Assembly: GCA_035533275.1 (NCBI GenBank)
Contig: DATLUD010000030.1
Span: 1 to 64,000 of the forward strand
Direction of reading: 5' to 3'
DNA length: 64,000 nucleotides
DNA from: SCRA01 sp035533275
GTDB taxonomy: Bacteria > Vulcanimicrobiota > Vulcanimicrobiia > Vulcanimicrobiales > SCRA01
Every line of letters starts with the position of its first letter. Position 1 is the first letter of the stretch. The notes beneath the pieces are model-generated. The model had not been told where the DNA came from. It did no database searches and saw nothing but the letters and a program-made list of their open reading frames with translations. Below are positions 32,634-40,093 of this stretch, in pieces. The position numbers were made by a program, and so were the translations under genes.

Positions 32634-32837
32634 TCAGTCCAGCAGAAACGTGATCTTCGCGTTGATGCGGTAGCGAACGATCGCATTCCCCTCCACTTTG
32701 GCCTCGAAGTTCTCGATGTAGATCGACTTGATGTTGTGGATCGTCTTGCTTGCCTTCTTGATCGCCTCCGTGGCGGCGTCTTCCCAACTCTTCTCGGACT
32801 CGGCGAGCACCTCGACAACTTTCAGCAAATCGGCCAT
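32634..32837 (-). CDS. Dodecin family flavin-binding protein
   Basis: The 67-residue length and sequence match dodecins, small proteins that form dodecameric shells storing flavins (or coenzyme A). Diagnostic parts are KVVEVLAESEKSWEDAATEAI, SKTIHNIKSIYIENFEAKVE and the final GNAIVRYRINAKITFLL. A GAGGAG stretch lies upstream of ATG 32837. The usual flavin-sandwiching Trp in dodecins (in SWEDA) is present. It is the first gene of a leftward run with the phosphoribosyltransferase and esterase and is divergent from the BON-domain gene. Confidence 0.92.
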   Translation of the reverse strand: MADLLKVVEVLAESEKSWEDAATEAIKKASKTIHNIKSIYIENFEAKVEGNAIVRYRINAKITFLLD

Positions 32838-32991
32838 CTCCGTCTCCTCGTCGCGGGATGCGATTCCCAGCAAGTCGACCATAGGCCATCTGTTGGAACG
32901 CGTTGTGAAGGCGCGTGCACCAGTTCTTCCTCGTGCGGTCGCCGCGGCGGTGTAGATTGATGGAAGCCCGCGCGTCGCGAGAGGAACGGCC

Positions 32992-33648
32992 ATGAAGACC
33001 GCGATCGACCTGCAGCACGACGTCCTCGAGGAGCTCGCTTGGGAGCCAAGCCTCGATGCAGCCGACATCGGCGTCACCGTGGACGACGGTATCGTCACCC
33101 TCACCGGGCACGTCGCGACGTATGCTGAGAAGAGCGCTGCCGAGCAGGCGGCGCTGCGGATCGCCGACGTGCGCGGCGTAGCCGACGAATTGGAGATCGA
33201 GCTCCCGGGGCCGCACGTCCGCAGCGACCAAGACGTCGCGCAAGCCGCCCTGCACTCCCTCAGTTGGGACGTCCGCGTTCCGCCCGACCGCGTCAAGGTT
33301 GTGGTGAAGAACGGCTGGATCACGCTGCAAGGCACGGTCGACTGGCAATACCAGCGCGATGCCGCGCAAGAGGACGTGCGCCGTCTTTACGCCGTGCGCG
33401 GCGTGATCAACGAGATCGACGTGAAGCCGCGTCACGCGACGGCCCAGGAGATCAAGACGCGGATCCAGGACGCGTTCGAGCGCAGCGCCCAACTCGACGC
33501 CAACCGCATCCAGGTGGAGTCGCACGGCAGCACGGTGACGTTACGCGGGTCCGTGCGCTCGCTGCTGGAACGCGCGGAGGCCGCGCGGGCGGCGTGGTCG
33601 GCACCGGGGGTCAGCGCCATCGAGAACGACCTGCGCGTCTCGGACTAG
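32992..33648 (+). CDS. BON-domain protein with three repeats
   Basis: The 218-residue protein has three consecutive BON domains at about 1-70, 77-145 and 148-217. Each carries the pattern of a helix, a strand with DDGIVTLTGHV / KNGWITLQGTV / HGSTVTLRGSV, a helix of Ala and Arg, and an ending GV..I.ND/DEL. BON domains bind phospholipids or other proteins and are common in envelope and osmotic-stress proteins (OsmY type). There is no signal peptide, so this copy is cytoplasmic or membrane-associated. GAGAGG precedes the ATG. It is divergent from dodecin and converges on the sigma-factor gene. Confidence 0.9.
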   Translation: MKTAIDLQHDVLEELAWEPSLDAADIGVTVDDGIVTLTGHVATYAEKSAAEQAALRIADVRGVADELEIELPGPHVRSDQDVAQAALHSLSWDVRVPPDRVKVVVKNGWITLQGTVDWQYQRDAAQEDVRRLYAVRGVINEIDVKPRHATAQEIKTRIQDAFERSAQLDANRIQVESHGSTVTLRGSVRSLLERAEAARAAWSAPGVSAIENDLRVSD

Positions 33649-33658
33649 GGCGCGCCCG

Positions 33659-34483
33659 TCATTCCTCCTTGAGGACGCATTTGAGCTTCTCGAGCGCCTT
33701 CTGCTGCAGGCGCGAGATATGCATCTGCGAGACGTTGAGCCGGCGCGCGATCTCCGTCTGGCTGACGTTCTGGTAGAAGCGCAGGTAGAGGATCAGCCGC
33801 TCGCGCCCGTTCAGCACGCCGAAGGCGCGCTCGAGATTGGCGCGATCCTCCAGCCGCTCCAAGCTCGCGTCCTCGGCACCCAGGTAGTCCAGCAGCGTGG
33901 CGGACTTCTTCTCGCTCTCGCCGCCCAGCTCGGTGTCGAGGGAGAGCACGTTGTAGGCCTGACCCAGCTCCTGCGCCTCCAGCACTTGCTCCTCGGAGAC
34001 GCTCAGATGCTCGGCCAGATCGGAGATCGTGGGGCTGCGGTTGAGCTTGCTGGTGAGCGTCTCCACAGCCCGGTTGACCGCGAGGTTCAGCTCTTGGAGC
34101 CGGCGCGGGACCTTGACCGCCCAGCCCTTGTCGCGGAAGTAGCGCTTGATCTCGCCGACGATCGTGGGCGTGGCGTACGTGGTGAACTCGACTTTGCGCT
34201 CGAGATCGAAGCGGTCGATGGCCTTGATCAGGCCGACCGTGCCCACCTGGATCAGATCTTCGAGCGACTCGCCCCGGTTGGCGAACTTCACGGCCAGGTA
34301 GCGGACCAAGTTGAGGTGCATCACCACCAACTCGGAACGCAGGCGCTCGTATTCGGCGTAGTCGTGAGCGGTCGCCGCCCCCGTGGTGGTGCGGTGCCGG
34401 ATCTCGGAGAAGCGCGCGAAGGCGGCGCGCGCCTTCTTACGATCCCACCGTTGCTCTTCGGATGTCGCGCCTGCCCGGCTCAC
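33659..34483 (-). CDS. SigB/SigF-family RNA polymerase sigma factor
   Basis: The 274-residue sigma-70 group 3 factor has region 2 with LIQVGTVGLIKAIDRFDLER and FTTYATPTIVGEIKRYFRDKGW, region 3 with RRLQELNLAVNRAVETLTS and SPTISDLAEHLSVSEEQVLEA, and region 4 with YQNVSQTEIARRLNVSQMHISRLQ. These match the SigB/SigF/SigG group that runs general stress or developmental regulons. GTG 34483 is the start, eight bases after the rsbW-like stop, and it yields the expected N-terminus. The rsbV-rsbW-sig order means the factor is held by an anti-sigma kinase and released through an anti-anti-sigma protein. Confidence 0.93.
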   Translation of the reverse strand: MSRAGATSEEQRWDRKKARAAFARFSEIRHRTTTGAATAHDYAEYERLRSELVVMHLNLVRYLAVKFANRGESLEDLIQVGTVGLIKAIDRFDLERKVEFTTYATPTIVGEIKRYFRDKGWAVKVPRRLQELNLAVNRAVETLTSKLNRSPTISDLAEHLSVSEEQVLEAQELGQAYNVLSLDTELGGESEKKSATLLDYLGAEDASLERLEDRANLERAFGVLNGRERLILYLRFYQNVSQTEIARRLNVSQMHISRLQQKALEKLKCVLKEE

Positions 34484-34491
34484 GCGCGCAC

Positions 34492-34926
34492 CTACCCCGC
34501 GCCGCCGGCGCGCTTGACCATCCGCAGGACCGTGCCCTCGCGCTCGTTCGAGTGGAACTCCACCTGATCCATCAGCGAGCGGATCAAGAAGACGCCCAGC
34601 CCCCCGCTGCCGAGCTCGGCGGTCTCCGGGCTGTCGAGATCGTGGACGCCCCGGTCGCGCACCACGATGCGCAGCTCCTCGGGGGCCACCTCGCAGACGA
34701 TGGCGATCTCCTTGGCGCCGGGCGAGCGCTGGATGGCGCTGGTGCACGCCTCGGCGACGGCGAGCTTCACGTCCTCAATCTCCTCCACGGTGAAGTGGAG
34801 GCGATTGGCGATCCCGGCGACCGCCAGGCGCGCGACGCTCACGAACTCCGGCCTGCACGGGATTCGCAACTCTACGACGTGCACCCCGCCCTCCGAGGCC
34901 CAGGTGCTTTCCTGCTGGGCGGTCAT
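34492..34926 (-). CDS. rsbW: Anti-sigma factor / serine kinase, RsbW-like
   Basis: The 144-residue GHKL-fold protein has the N box EEIEDVKLAVAEACTSAIQ, the G1-like DRGVHDLDS and G2-like GSGGLGVFLIRSLMD. These are the marks of RsbW/SpoIIAB anti-sigma kinases, which bind the sigma factor and phosphorylate the partner anti-anti-sigma protein. ATG 34926 is preferred over one three codons upstream because it sits one base after the rsbV stop. The genes on both sides (rsbV-like and sigma) make the assignment secure. Confidence 0.9.
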   Translation of the reverse strand: MTAQQESTWASEGGVHVVELRIPCRPEFVSVARLAVAGIANRLHFTVEEIEDVKLAVAEACTSAIQRSPGAKEIAIVCEVAPEELRIVVRDRGVHDLDSPETAELGSGGLGVFLIRSLMDQVEFHSNEREGTVLRMVKRAGGAG

Positions 34927-34927
34927 G

Positions 34928-35302
34928 TTAGGCAAGGCTCTTGAGCGCGGACTGCTCGCTCTCGTAGATGCCGAAGATCTTGACCAAGCCCGTGATGTCG
35001 AAGATCTTCTTGATCTGCGGATTGGCCACGATCAGGCTGACGCTGCCCGCGTGCTCGCGCACGCGCTTGAGCGCGCCGATGAGAACGCCCAGCCCGGTGG
35101 AGTCGATGTAGCGAACGCTTTCCAAGTTGATGATCAGGTGATAGTGCCCCGCATCGATCAACTTGGTGACGGCGTCCTTGACCATCGGCGAGGTGTAGAC
35201 GTCGATCTCGCCGACCAAATCGACGATATGCGAGTCGCCCTCCGCCGGACGGACGGTCACTTTGATATCCAAGCCCACTCCTTCCCCTGCCTCGTTAGTC
35301 AT
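34928..35302 (-). CDS. rsbV: Anti-anti-sigma factor, RsbV-like (STAS domain)
   Basis: This 124-residue STAS-domain protein has VDLVGEIDVYTSPMVKDAV and the phospho-acceptor region NLESVRYIDSTGLGVLIGA, where the Ser in DSTGLG is the expected target of the RsbW-type kinase. Unphosphorylated protein would bind the anti-sigma factor and release the sigma factor. No phosphatase (RsbU/P type) is encoded in the window, so the input is elsewhere. The start overlaps the end of the YtxH-like gene by eight bases, placing it in the same operon. Confidence 0.92.
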   Translation of the reverse strand: MTNEAGEGVGLDIKVTVRPAEGDSHIVDLVGEIDVYTSPMVKDAVTKLIDAGHYHLIINLESVRYIDSTGLGVLIGALKRVREHAGSVSLIVANPQIKKIFDITGLVKIFGIYESEQSALKSLA

Positions 35303-35573
35303 CTTCCGTCGTCGCCTCGTCCACCAGCGTGCGGCCGCGCTGGTACAGCTCGTCCATGCCGGCCTTCATGTCGCCGGCCAACACCGCCGCCCGCTCCGCC
35401 AGGTCCGCGGCGGCATCGCGCGCGCGCCCTCCCGCTTCGCGCGCCTTGCCGCGCAGCGATTCGCGCAAGTCTTCGCTCCCTTCCGGCACGATGGCGATCG
35501 CCAGAACGGCCCCGATCGCGATTCCCAGCAGGAGCCCCGGGAGAAAGCCTCCGCCGCGACGCTCCCCGCTCAT
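35295..35573 (-). CDS. YtxH-domain small membrane protein
   Basis: The 92-residue protein has an N-terminal GGGFLPGLLLGIAIGAVLAIAIVP helix followed by an Ala/Arg/Glu-rich amphipathic segment (SEDLRESLRGKAREAGGRARDAAADLAERA). This is the YtxH (general stress protein) plan. Its ATG overlaps the upstream DUF948-like stop as ATGA, and its end overlaps the rsbV start. In Bacillus, YtxH-type proteins belong to the SigB regulon; here the gene is physically joined to the sigma regulators. The molecular role is unknown. Confidence 0.8.
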   Translation of the reverse strand: MSGERRGGGFLPGLLLGIAIGAVLAIAIVPEGSEDLRESLRGKAREAGGRARDAAADLAERAAVLAGDMKAGMDELYQRGRTLVDEATTEDD

Positions 35574-35986
35574 GCCTGCGGGTCCTTCGCCGACGCACCG
35601 GAGCGCCCGTTGCTCCCGGTCACGATCCGGCGCAGACCTTCGGTGAGCGTCGTGACGAGGTGCGCGGCGTTGAGCAGGCTCGGCGTCACCGCTCCCTGAG
35701 CCGCCGTGGTCGTCTTGGCGACGCTTTGCGCGATGTGCTCGAGCGCGTCGACGACCGTCGTGAGCTTGGCGAGGGACGTGTCGACCGTTCCCAGCACCCC
35801 GCCCACGTGGTCGAGCGTCTCGCCGATCGGGCCGGAGAACTTCTCGAGCTGCACCATCCCGTGATCCAGCGCCGTGTCCACGCGGTCGAGCGTGCGCCCG
35901 ATGCGGGCGAAGAGCACGAGGAACGCAATGCCGATCAGCAGTACGCCGATGCCTATTCCGCCGTCGAGAAGGTAAGCCGGGTCCAT
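35570..35986 (-). CDS. DUF948-like membrane-anchored protein
   Basis: The 138-residue protein has one N-terminal helix (GIGIGVLLIGIAFLVLF) and then a long amphipathic region with repeated spacing (RTLDRVDTALDHGMVQLEKF, ETLDHVGGVLGTVDTSLAKLT). This is the layout of DUF948 general-stress proteins. It opens the run DUF948-YtxH-rsbV-rsbW-sigma. The cysteine-desulfurase gene ends 83 bases upstream, so a separate promoter may lie in 35987-36069; TAACCGTACC..GGTATA on the minus strand is a weak candidate only. Confidence 0.7.
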   Translation of the reverse strand: MDPAYLLDGGIGIGVLLIGIAFLVLFARIGRTLDRVDTALDHGMVQLEKFSGPIGETLDHVGGVLGTVDTSLAKLTTVVDALEHIAQSVAKTTTAAQGAVTPSLLNAAHLVTTLTEGLRRIVTGSNGRSGASAKDPQA

Positions 35987-36069
35987 GGGTGCTCCTTCGC
36001 TGCCTGGTCTCGCTCTGCCGAGCGCGGGCGCCTATACCGAGATGGTACGGTTACGCCCCGGGGATGCGG

Positions 36070-37245
36070 CTACCTACCGCCCGTGCTCGCCCTCTCCCCC
36101 GCCCTCATCTCCTCGACGACCCCGGCGACCAGCGCGGCGACCCGGTCGACCTCCTCGGACGAGGTCTCCCTCCCCAGGCTGAAGCGGACGACCCCGCCGG
36201 CATAGCCGGGTTCCAGGCCGATGGCCCAGACGACGTGGCTCGGCTCGGGGATTCCCGAGGCGCAGGCGCTGCCGGTGGAGACGGCCACCCCCTCCAGATC
36301 GAGGCGGATGAGCAACGCCTCCCCGCTCACCCCGGCGAACGCCACCGAGAGGTTGTTCGGGAGGCGCCCCTCTCCGCCCGGCGGGCCGAGCAGACGCGTG
36401 TCGGGGATGGCGAGTATGCCGCGGGCCAGGCGATCGCGCAGAGCCGCCGTGCGGGCCGCCCGTTCCGCCAGATCGCCCACGGCCAGTTCGAGGGCCCGGG
36501 CCAAACCCACGATGCCGGCCACGTTCTCGGTGCCGGCGCGGGCGCCGTGTTCCTGCCCGCCGCCGTAGACGATAGGATCGAGCGGCAGCCCTCGCCGCAC
36601 GAAGAGCGCCCCCACTCCCTTGGGGCCGTTGAACTTGTGCGCCGAGATGGAGAGCAGGTCGACGCCCAGCGTCCGAACGTCCAGGGCGACCTGACCGGCC
36701 GCCTGCACCGCGTCGGTGTGGAAGACGGCACCGCGCTCGCGGGCGGCGGCGGCCAAGCCGGCGACCGGCTCGACGGTTCCGATCTCGTTGTTCGCGAGCA
36801 TGATCGAGGCGAGCGTCGTGGGGCTCTCGACGGCGCGCGCGAAGGCCTCCGGGTCGACGAAGCCCTCGCCGTCCACGGGAAGCCGGAGCGCCTCAAAGCC
36901 CTCCCGCTCCAGGGCGTCCAGCGCGTGCAGAACGGCGTGATGCTCGATCGCCGAGGTCACCAGCCGCCCGCGGCGCCCCGCCCGCGCCGCCGCGCGGGCC
37001 GCCCCGTGAATGGCCAGCGTATCCGCCTCGGAGCCCCCGCCCGTGAAGACGATCTCCTTGGGGTGCGCACCCAACAGGGCCGCCACGCGCTCGCGTGCGG
37101 CATCGAGCGCCGCCCGCGCCGCCTGCCCCTCGGCATGGAGCGAGGACGGGTTGTATCCCACGCTCGTGAAGTAGGGAAGCATCGCTTCGACGACCTCGGG
37201 GCGTACGGGCGTCGTCGCCGCGTTGTCGAGATAGATCCGGGTCAT
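36070..37245 (-). CDS. Cysteine desulfurase (NifS/IscS family)
   Basis: The 391-residue PLP enzyme takes sulfur from cysteine for Fe-S clusters, thiolated tRNA or, in selenium users, supplies selenium to SelD. The N-terminus RIYLDNAATTPVRPEVV, the PLP Lys in ISAHKFNGPKGVGALF and the persulfide Cys in VSTGSACASGIPEPSH are all present. ATG 37245 is chosen because AGAGG precedes it and homologues start at this point; an upstream ATG at 37281 overlaps rarA. It follows rarA by 11 bases. The Cys-loop identifies a group I (IscS/NifS) enzyme. Confidence 0.94.
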   Translation of the reverse strand: MTRIYLDNAATTPVRPEVVEAMLPYFTSVGYNPSSLHAEGQAARAALDAARERVAALLGAHPKEIVFTGGGSEADTLAIHGAARAAARAGRRGRLVTSAIEHHAVLHALDALEREGFEALRLPVDGEGFVDPEAFARAVESPTTLASIMLANNEIGTVEPVAGLAAAARERGAVFHTDAVQAAGQVALDVRTLGVDLLSISAHKFNGPKGVGALFVRRGLPLDPIVYGGGQEHGARAGTENVAGIVGLARALELAVGDLAERAARTAALRDRLARGILAIPDTRLLGPPGGEGRLPNNLSVAFAGVSGEALLIRLDLEGVAVSTGSACASGIPEPSHVVWAIGLEPGYAGGVVRFSLGRETSSEEVDRVAALVAGVVEEMRAGERASTGGR

Positions 37246-37256
37246 GTTCGCCTCTT

Positions 37257-38624
37257 CTACCCGCGCCGTTTGCGTAGCCAATCAGCCAGGCGTGCTTCAG
37301 CTCCCTGAACGCCCGGCTCGTAGTACCGGCGCCCGCGAAGGTTCTCCGGGAGGTAGGCCTGCAAGCGCTCCGGCGGCGGGCTCTCCTGCCCTTCCTCGGC
37401 CATGCCCGCGTACGCGTCGTGCGCGTAGACGTAGCCTTTGGCGTAGCCCAGATTGCGCATCAGCGCCGTCGGAGCATTGCGAAGATGCAGCGGCACGGGA
37501 TCGTTGCGCGTCGCCTGAACGTCGCCCATCGCGCGCCAGTACGAGGCGATGACGCTGTTGCTCTTGGGCGCCGTGGCCAGGTAGATCGCGCACTCGGCCA
37601 TCGGGAGATAGCCTTCGGGAAGGCCAACGAAGTGCACTGCCTGCTGCGTGGCCACCGCGATCTGCAACGCGCGCGGATCGGCCAGACCGACATCCTCCGC
37701 CGCCAAGATCACCATGCGCCGGACGATGAAGAGCGGATCCTCGCCGCCGTCGATCATCCGCGCCAGCCAGTAGAGCGCGGCGTCGGGATCGCTGCCGCGC
37801 AGGCTCTTGATGAACGCGCTGATGACGTCGTAGTGCGCCTCACCGCCCTTGTCGTAGACGGCGGAACGGCGCTGGAGCGCCTCGGTGACGTCGCCGGCCT
37901 CGATGACCTCGCGCCCCTCGGTGCGCACGCCGCGCGCGGCCAGTTCCAGGCCGCCCAGAGCCACGCGCGCGTCTCCGTTCGCAAGGTTCACCAGCGTGCC
38001 GCGCGCCTCGTCGCTCAACCGGAGGCCCAGCGCGCCGAGGCCCCGCTCGCCGTCGGCCATCGCGCGGTCGACGATGGTCCCGACCTCCTCGTCAGAGAGC
38101 GGATGGAGCACGTAGACGCGCGCGCGAGAGAGCAGCGCGGAGTTGACCTCGAACGACGGATTCTCCGTGGTGGCGCCGATCAGCGTCACCGTTCCGTCCT
38201 CCACGTACGGGAGCACGGCATCCTGCTGAGCCTTGTTGAAGCGATGGATCTCGTCGACGAAGAGCACGGTGCGCTTACCGGAAGCGCGCAGGCGCTGCGC
38301 CTCGGCCACCACGCGGCGCAGGTCGGCCACGCCAGCGCTCACCGCGGAGAGCGCCACGAAGTGCGCCCCCGTGACGCCGGCCACGATCTCCGCGAGCGTC
38401 GTCTTGCCCGTCCCGGGAGGCCCCCACAGAATCAGCGAGGGCACGTCGTCGCTCTCGATCGCGCGCCGCAGCACGCGCCCCTCGCCTACCAGATGGCTCT
38501 GGCCGACGTACTCGTCGAGCGTGCGTGGGCGCATGCGCGCCGCCAAAGGAGCCGTCCCCGGCTGCAGCGGACGGCCCTTGCCCGTTCCCTCGGGGCGATC
38601 GCCGAAGAGGCTTGGCGCGTCCAT
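37257..38624 (-). CDS. rarA: Replication-associated recombination ATPase RarA/MgsA
   Basis: The 455-residue AAA+ ATPase acts at stalled replication forks. It has Walker A WGPPGTGKTTLAEI, Walker B VLFVDEIHRFNKAQQDAVL, sensor 1 LIGATTENPSFEVN, and the MgsA C-terminal tetramerisation domain (KSLRGSDPDAALYWLARM, HLRNAPTALMRNLGYAKGY). Length and motifs are normal. Twenty bases separate it from the upstream ostA-like gene. It lies in the leftward run murA-mreB-GH57-yrdC-ostA-rarA-nifS. Confidence 0.96.
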   Translation of the reverse strand: MDAPSLFGDRPEGTGKGRPLQPGTAPLAARMRPRTLDEYVGQSHLVGEGRVLRRAIESDDVPSLILWGPPGTGKTTLAEIVAGVTGAHFVALSAVSAGVADLRRVVAEAQRLRASGKRTVLFVDEIHRFNKAQQDAVLPYVEDGTVTLIGATTENPSFEVNSALLSRARVYVLHPLSDEEVGTIVDRAMADGERGLGALGLRLSDEARGTLVNLANGDARVALGGLELAARGVRTEGREVIEAGDVTEALQRRSAVYDKGGEAHYDVISAFIKSLRGSDPDAALYWLARMIDGGEDPLFIVRRMVILAAEDVGLADPRALQIAVATQQAVHFVGLPEGYLPMAECAIYLATAPKSNSVIASYWRAMGDVQATRNDPVPLHLRNAPTALMRNLGYAKGYVYAHDAYAGMAEEGQESPPPERLQAYLPENLRGRRYYEPGVQGAEARLADWLRKRRG

Positions 38625-38644
38625 CGCTCGAGGCGCGCGATCCG

Positions 38645-39361
38645 TCAGAGGTGCAAGCCGCGGCGTCTGGGCGCCGGGCTCGGCGAGCCGGTGGGCCCCG
38701 GCGAGGGAGTGGGCACCGGCAGGATGGCCGTCACGCCGCCCGTGGCGACGTAGTCCTTGCTCTTGGTGTTGTAGCGCACATGGGGAGCCTCCGCCCGGCG
38801 CTCCGCGGCCTGGTGCATGCGCACGTTGCCCGAGAGCGTGAGCTCGTTGGTCACGTCGTTGAGCACGGCCCGGTCGGCGTCGATCGTGTCGCCGTTTTGC
38901 ACCACGTGCACGCGGCCGACGGCCGTGTAGGTCTTCGCTCCCCAGTCGACCGTGAGCGTCGCGCAGGTGATCGTCACCGGCTTCTGCGTCGCCTGCTTGA
39001 CGGCCTCGCCCTTGTTGGGGATGGGCTGCGTCTGATGGAGCACCACGTTGCCGGTGAGCACGGCGATCTTCTTCTTGAAGTTGCCGGTGGCGCGATCGGC
39101 GCGCGCGTCGGAGCCGGGGCGCAAGAGCGTGAAATCCTGCGGTACCGTGAAGTCACCGGTCTTGTTGTTGACGATGAACGTCCCCGGCGTACGGAACGTG
39201 ACTTCCCCGGAGCCGATCGCCGTCTCGTTTTGCGGGGCGGGCGTGGAGCGGGCCGGGGCGGACGTGGCGCGCGCGGGGGCCGCCGTCGGCGGAGGCGTCG
39301 CCGCCACGGCGGTGGTCAGGAGCAGGGCCGCGGTCGCCGCCAGCCAGATACGGTGCATCAT
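38645..39361 (-). CDS. OstA/LptA-like periplasmic protein
   Basis: The 238-residue exported protein has a signal peptide (LAATAALLLTTAVAATPP), an Ala/Pro/Thr linker, and an OstA-type beta-jellyroll region at about 48-215 (KTGDFTVPQDFTLL, RADRATGNFKKKIAVLTGNV, YTAVGRVHVVQNGDTIDADR, NELTLSGNVRMHQ). In the family, LptA bridges the inner and outer membranes for lipopolysaccharide transport. Its presence supports a diderm envelope. The C-terminal Pro/Ser tail is unlike E. coli LptA. No lptB/C genes are adjacent, so an LPS role is not proved. Confidence 0.75.
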   Translation of the reverse strand: MMHRIWLAATAALLLTTAVAATPPPTAAPARATSAPARSTPAPQNETAIGSGEVTFRTPGTFIVNNKTGDFTVPQDFTLLRPGSDARADRATGNFKKKIAVLTGNVVLHQTQPIPNKGEAVKQATQKPVTITCATLTVDWGAKTYTAVGRVHVVQNGDTIDADRAVLNDVTNELTLSGNVRMHQAAERRAEAPHVRYNTKSKDYVATGGVTAILPVPTPSPGPTGSPSPAPRRRGLHL

Positions 39362-39365
39362 CGCG

Positions 39366-39986
39366 TCATTTGGTTCGTAACGGACCGATGACCGCCTCCA
39401 CGCGCTCGCGCGGGAGCGACCCCTCGCGGATCAAGATCGCCTCCTCGCCGCTCAGGTCGATCACCGTCGAGGCCACGCCGTGGTTGGTCGCCCCGGCCTC
39501 CACCGCGAGGTCGGCATCCGGCAGCTCCCCCTCGCCTCCGCACCCGGCGTAGGCGGGCTCTCCGCTCAGGTTGGCGCTCGTGGCGGCGAGCGGCCCCGTC
39601 GCTTCGAGGATGGCCCGGCACAGCGCATGGTCGGGAACGCGCAGCCCCAACGTCTCGCCTCCGGCCGTGACGCGCGCCGAGACGAAGGCGGGGCGGCGGA
39701 CGATGAGGGTGAGCGGGCCGGGCAGCAGGGCCCGCGCGGCCCGCACGGCGCGCTCGTTTCCGCCGGCATACTCCAGCAACTCGGCCACGCTGGCCAAGTG
39801 CAGCGAGAGGGGCTTGTGGGCGGGGCGCCCCTTGGCCGCGTAGATGCGGGCGATCGCCGCCTCGCGCGTGGGATCGCACCCGATGCCGTACACCGTGTCG
39901 GTGGGAAAGATCAGCACGCCGCCGGCGGAGGCCACGCGCCGCGCGGCCTCGGTGATCCGCTCGAGCGGCTCGCGTCGCGCATCCAT
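39366..39986 (-). CDS. L-threonylcarbamoyladenylate synthase (YrdC/Sua5 type)
   Basis: The 206-residue enzyme makes threonylcarbamoyl-AMP for the t6A modification of ANN-decoding tRNAs. The YrdC core shows GGVLIFPTDTVYGIGCDP, AKGRPAHKPLSLHL, and ATSANLSGEPA. It lacks the C-terminal Sua5 domain, so it is the short YrdC form. The start is ATG 39986. It ends five bases before the ostA-like start. An upstream extension of this frame overlaps the GH57 gene and is a shadow. Confidence 0.93.
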   Translation of the reverse strand: MDARREPLERITEAARRVASAGGVLIFPTDTVYGIGCDPTREAAIARIYAAKGRPAHKPLSLHLASVAELLEYAGGNERAVRAARALLPGPLTLIVRRPAFVSARVTAGGETLGLRVPDHALCRAILEATGPLAATSANLSGEPAYAGCGGEGELPDADLAVEAGATNHGVASTVIDLSGEEAILIREGSLPRERVEAVIGPLRTK

Positions 39987-40093
39987 CGTCAGCAAGGCTA
40001 CTCTCCCGCTTGCGGCTCCCCTCCTCAGGCGGCCGAGACTCGTATCTCCTACCCACGTCCCCGCGGCGGCGCGCCGCCCGCCGTCCGATCCCG

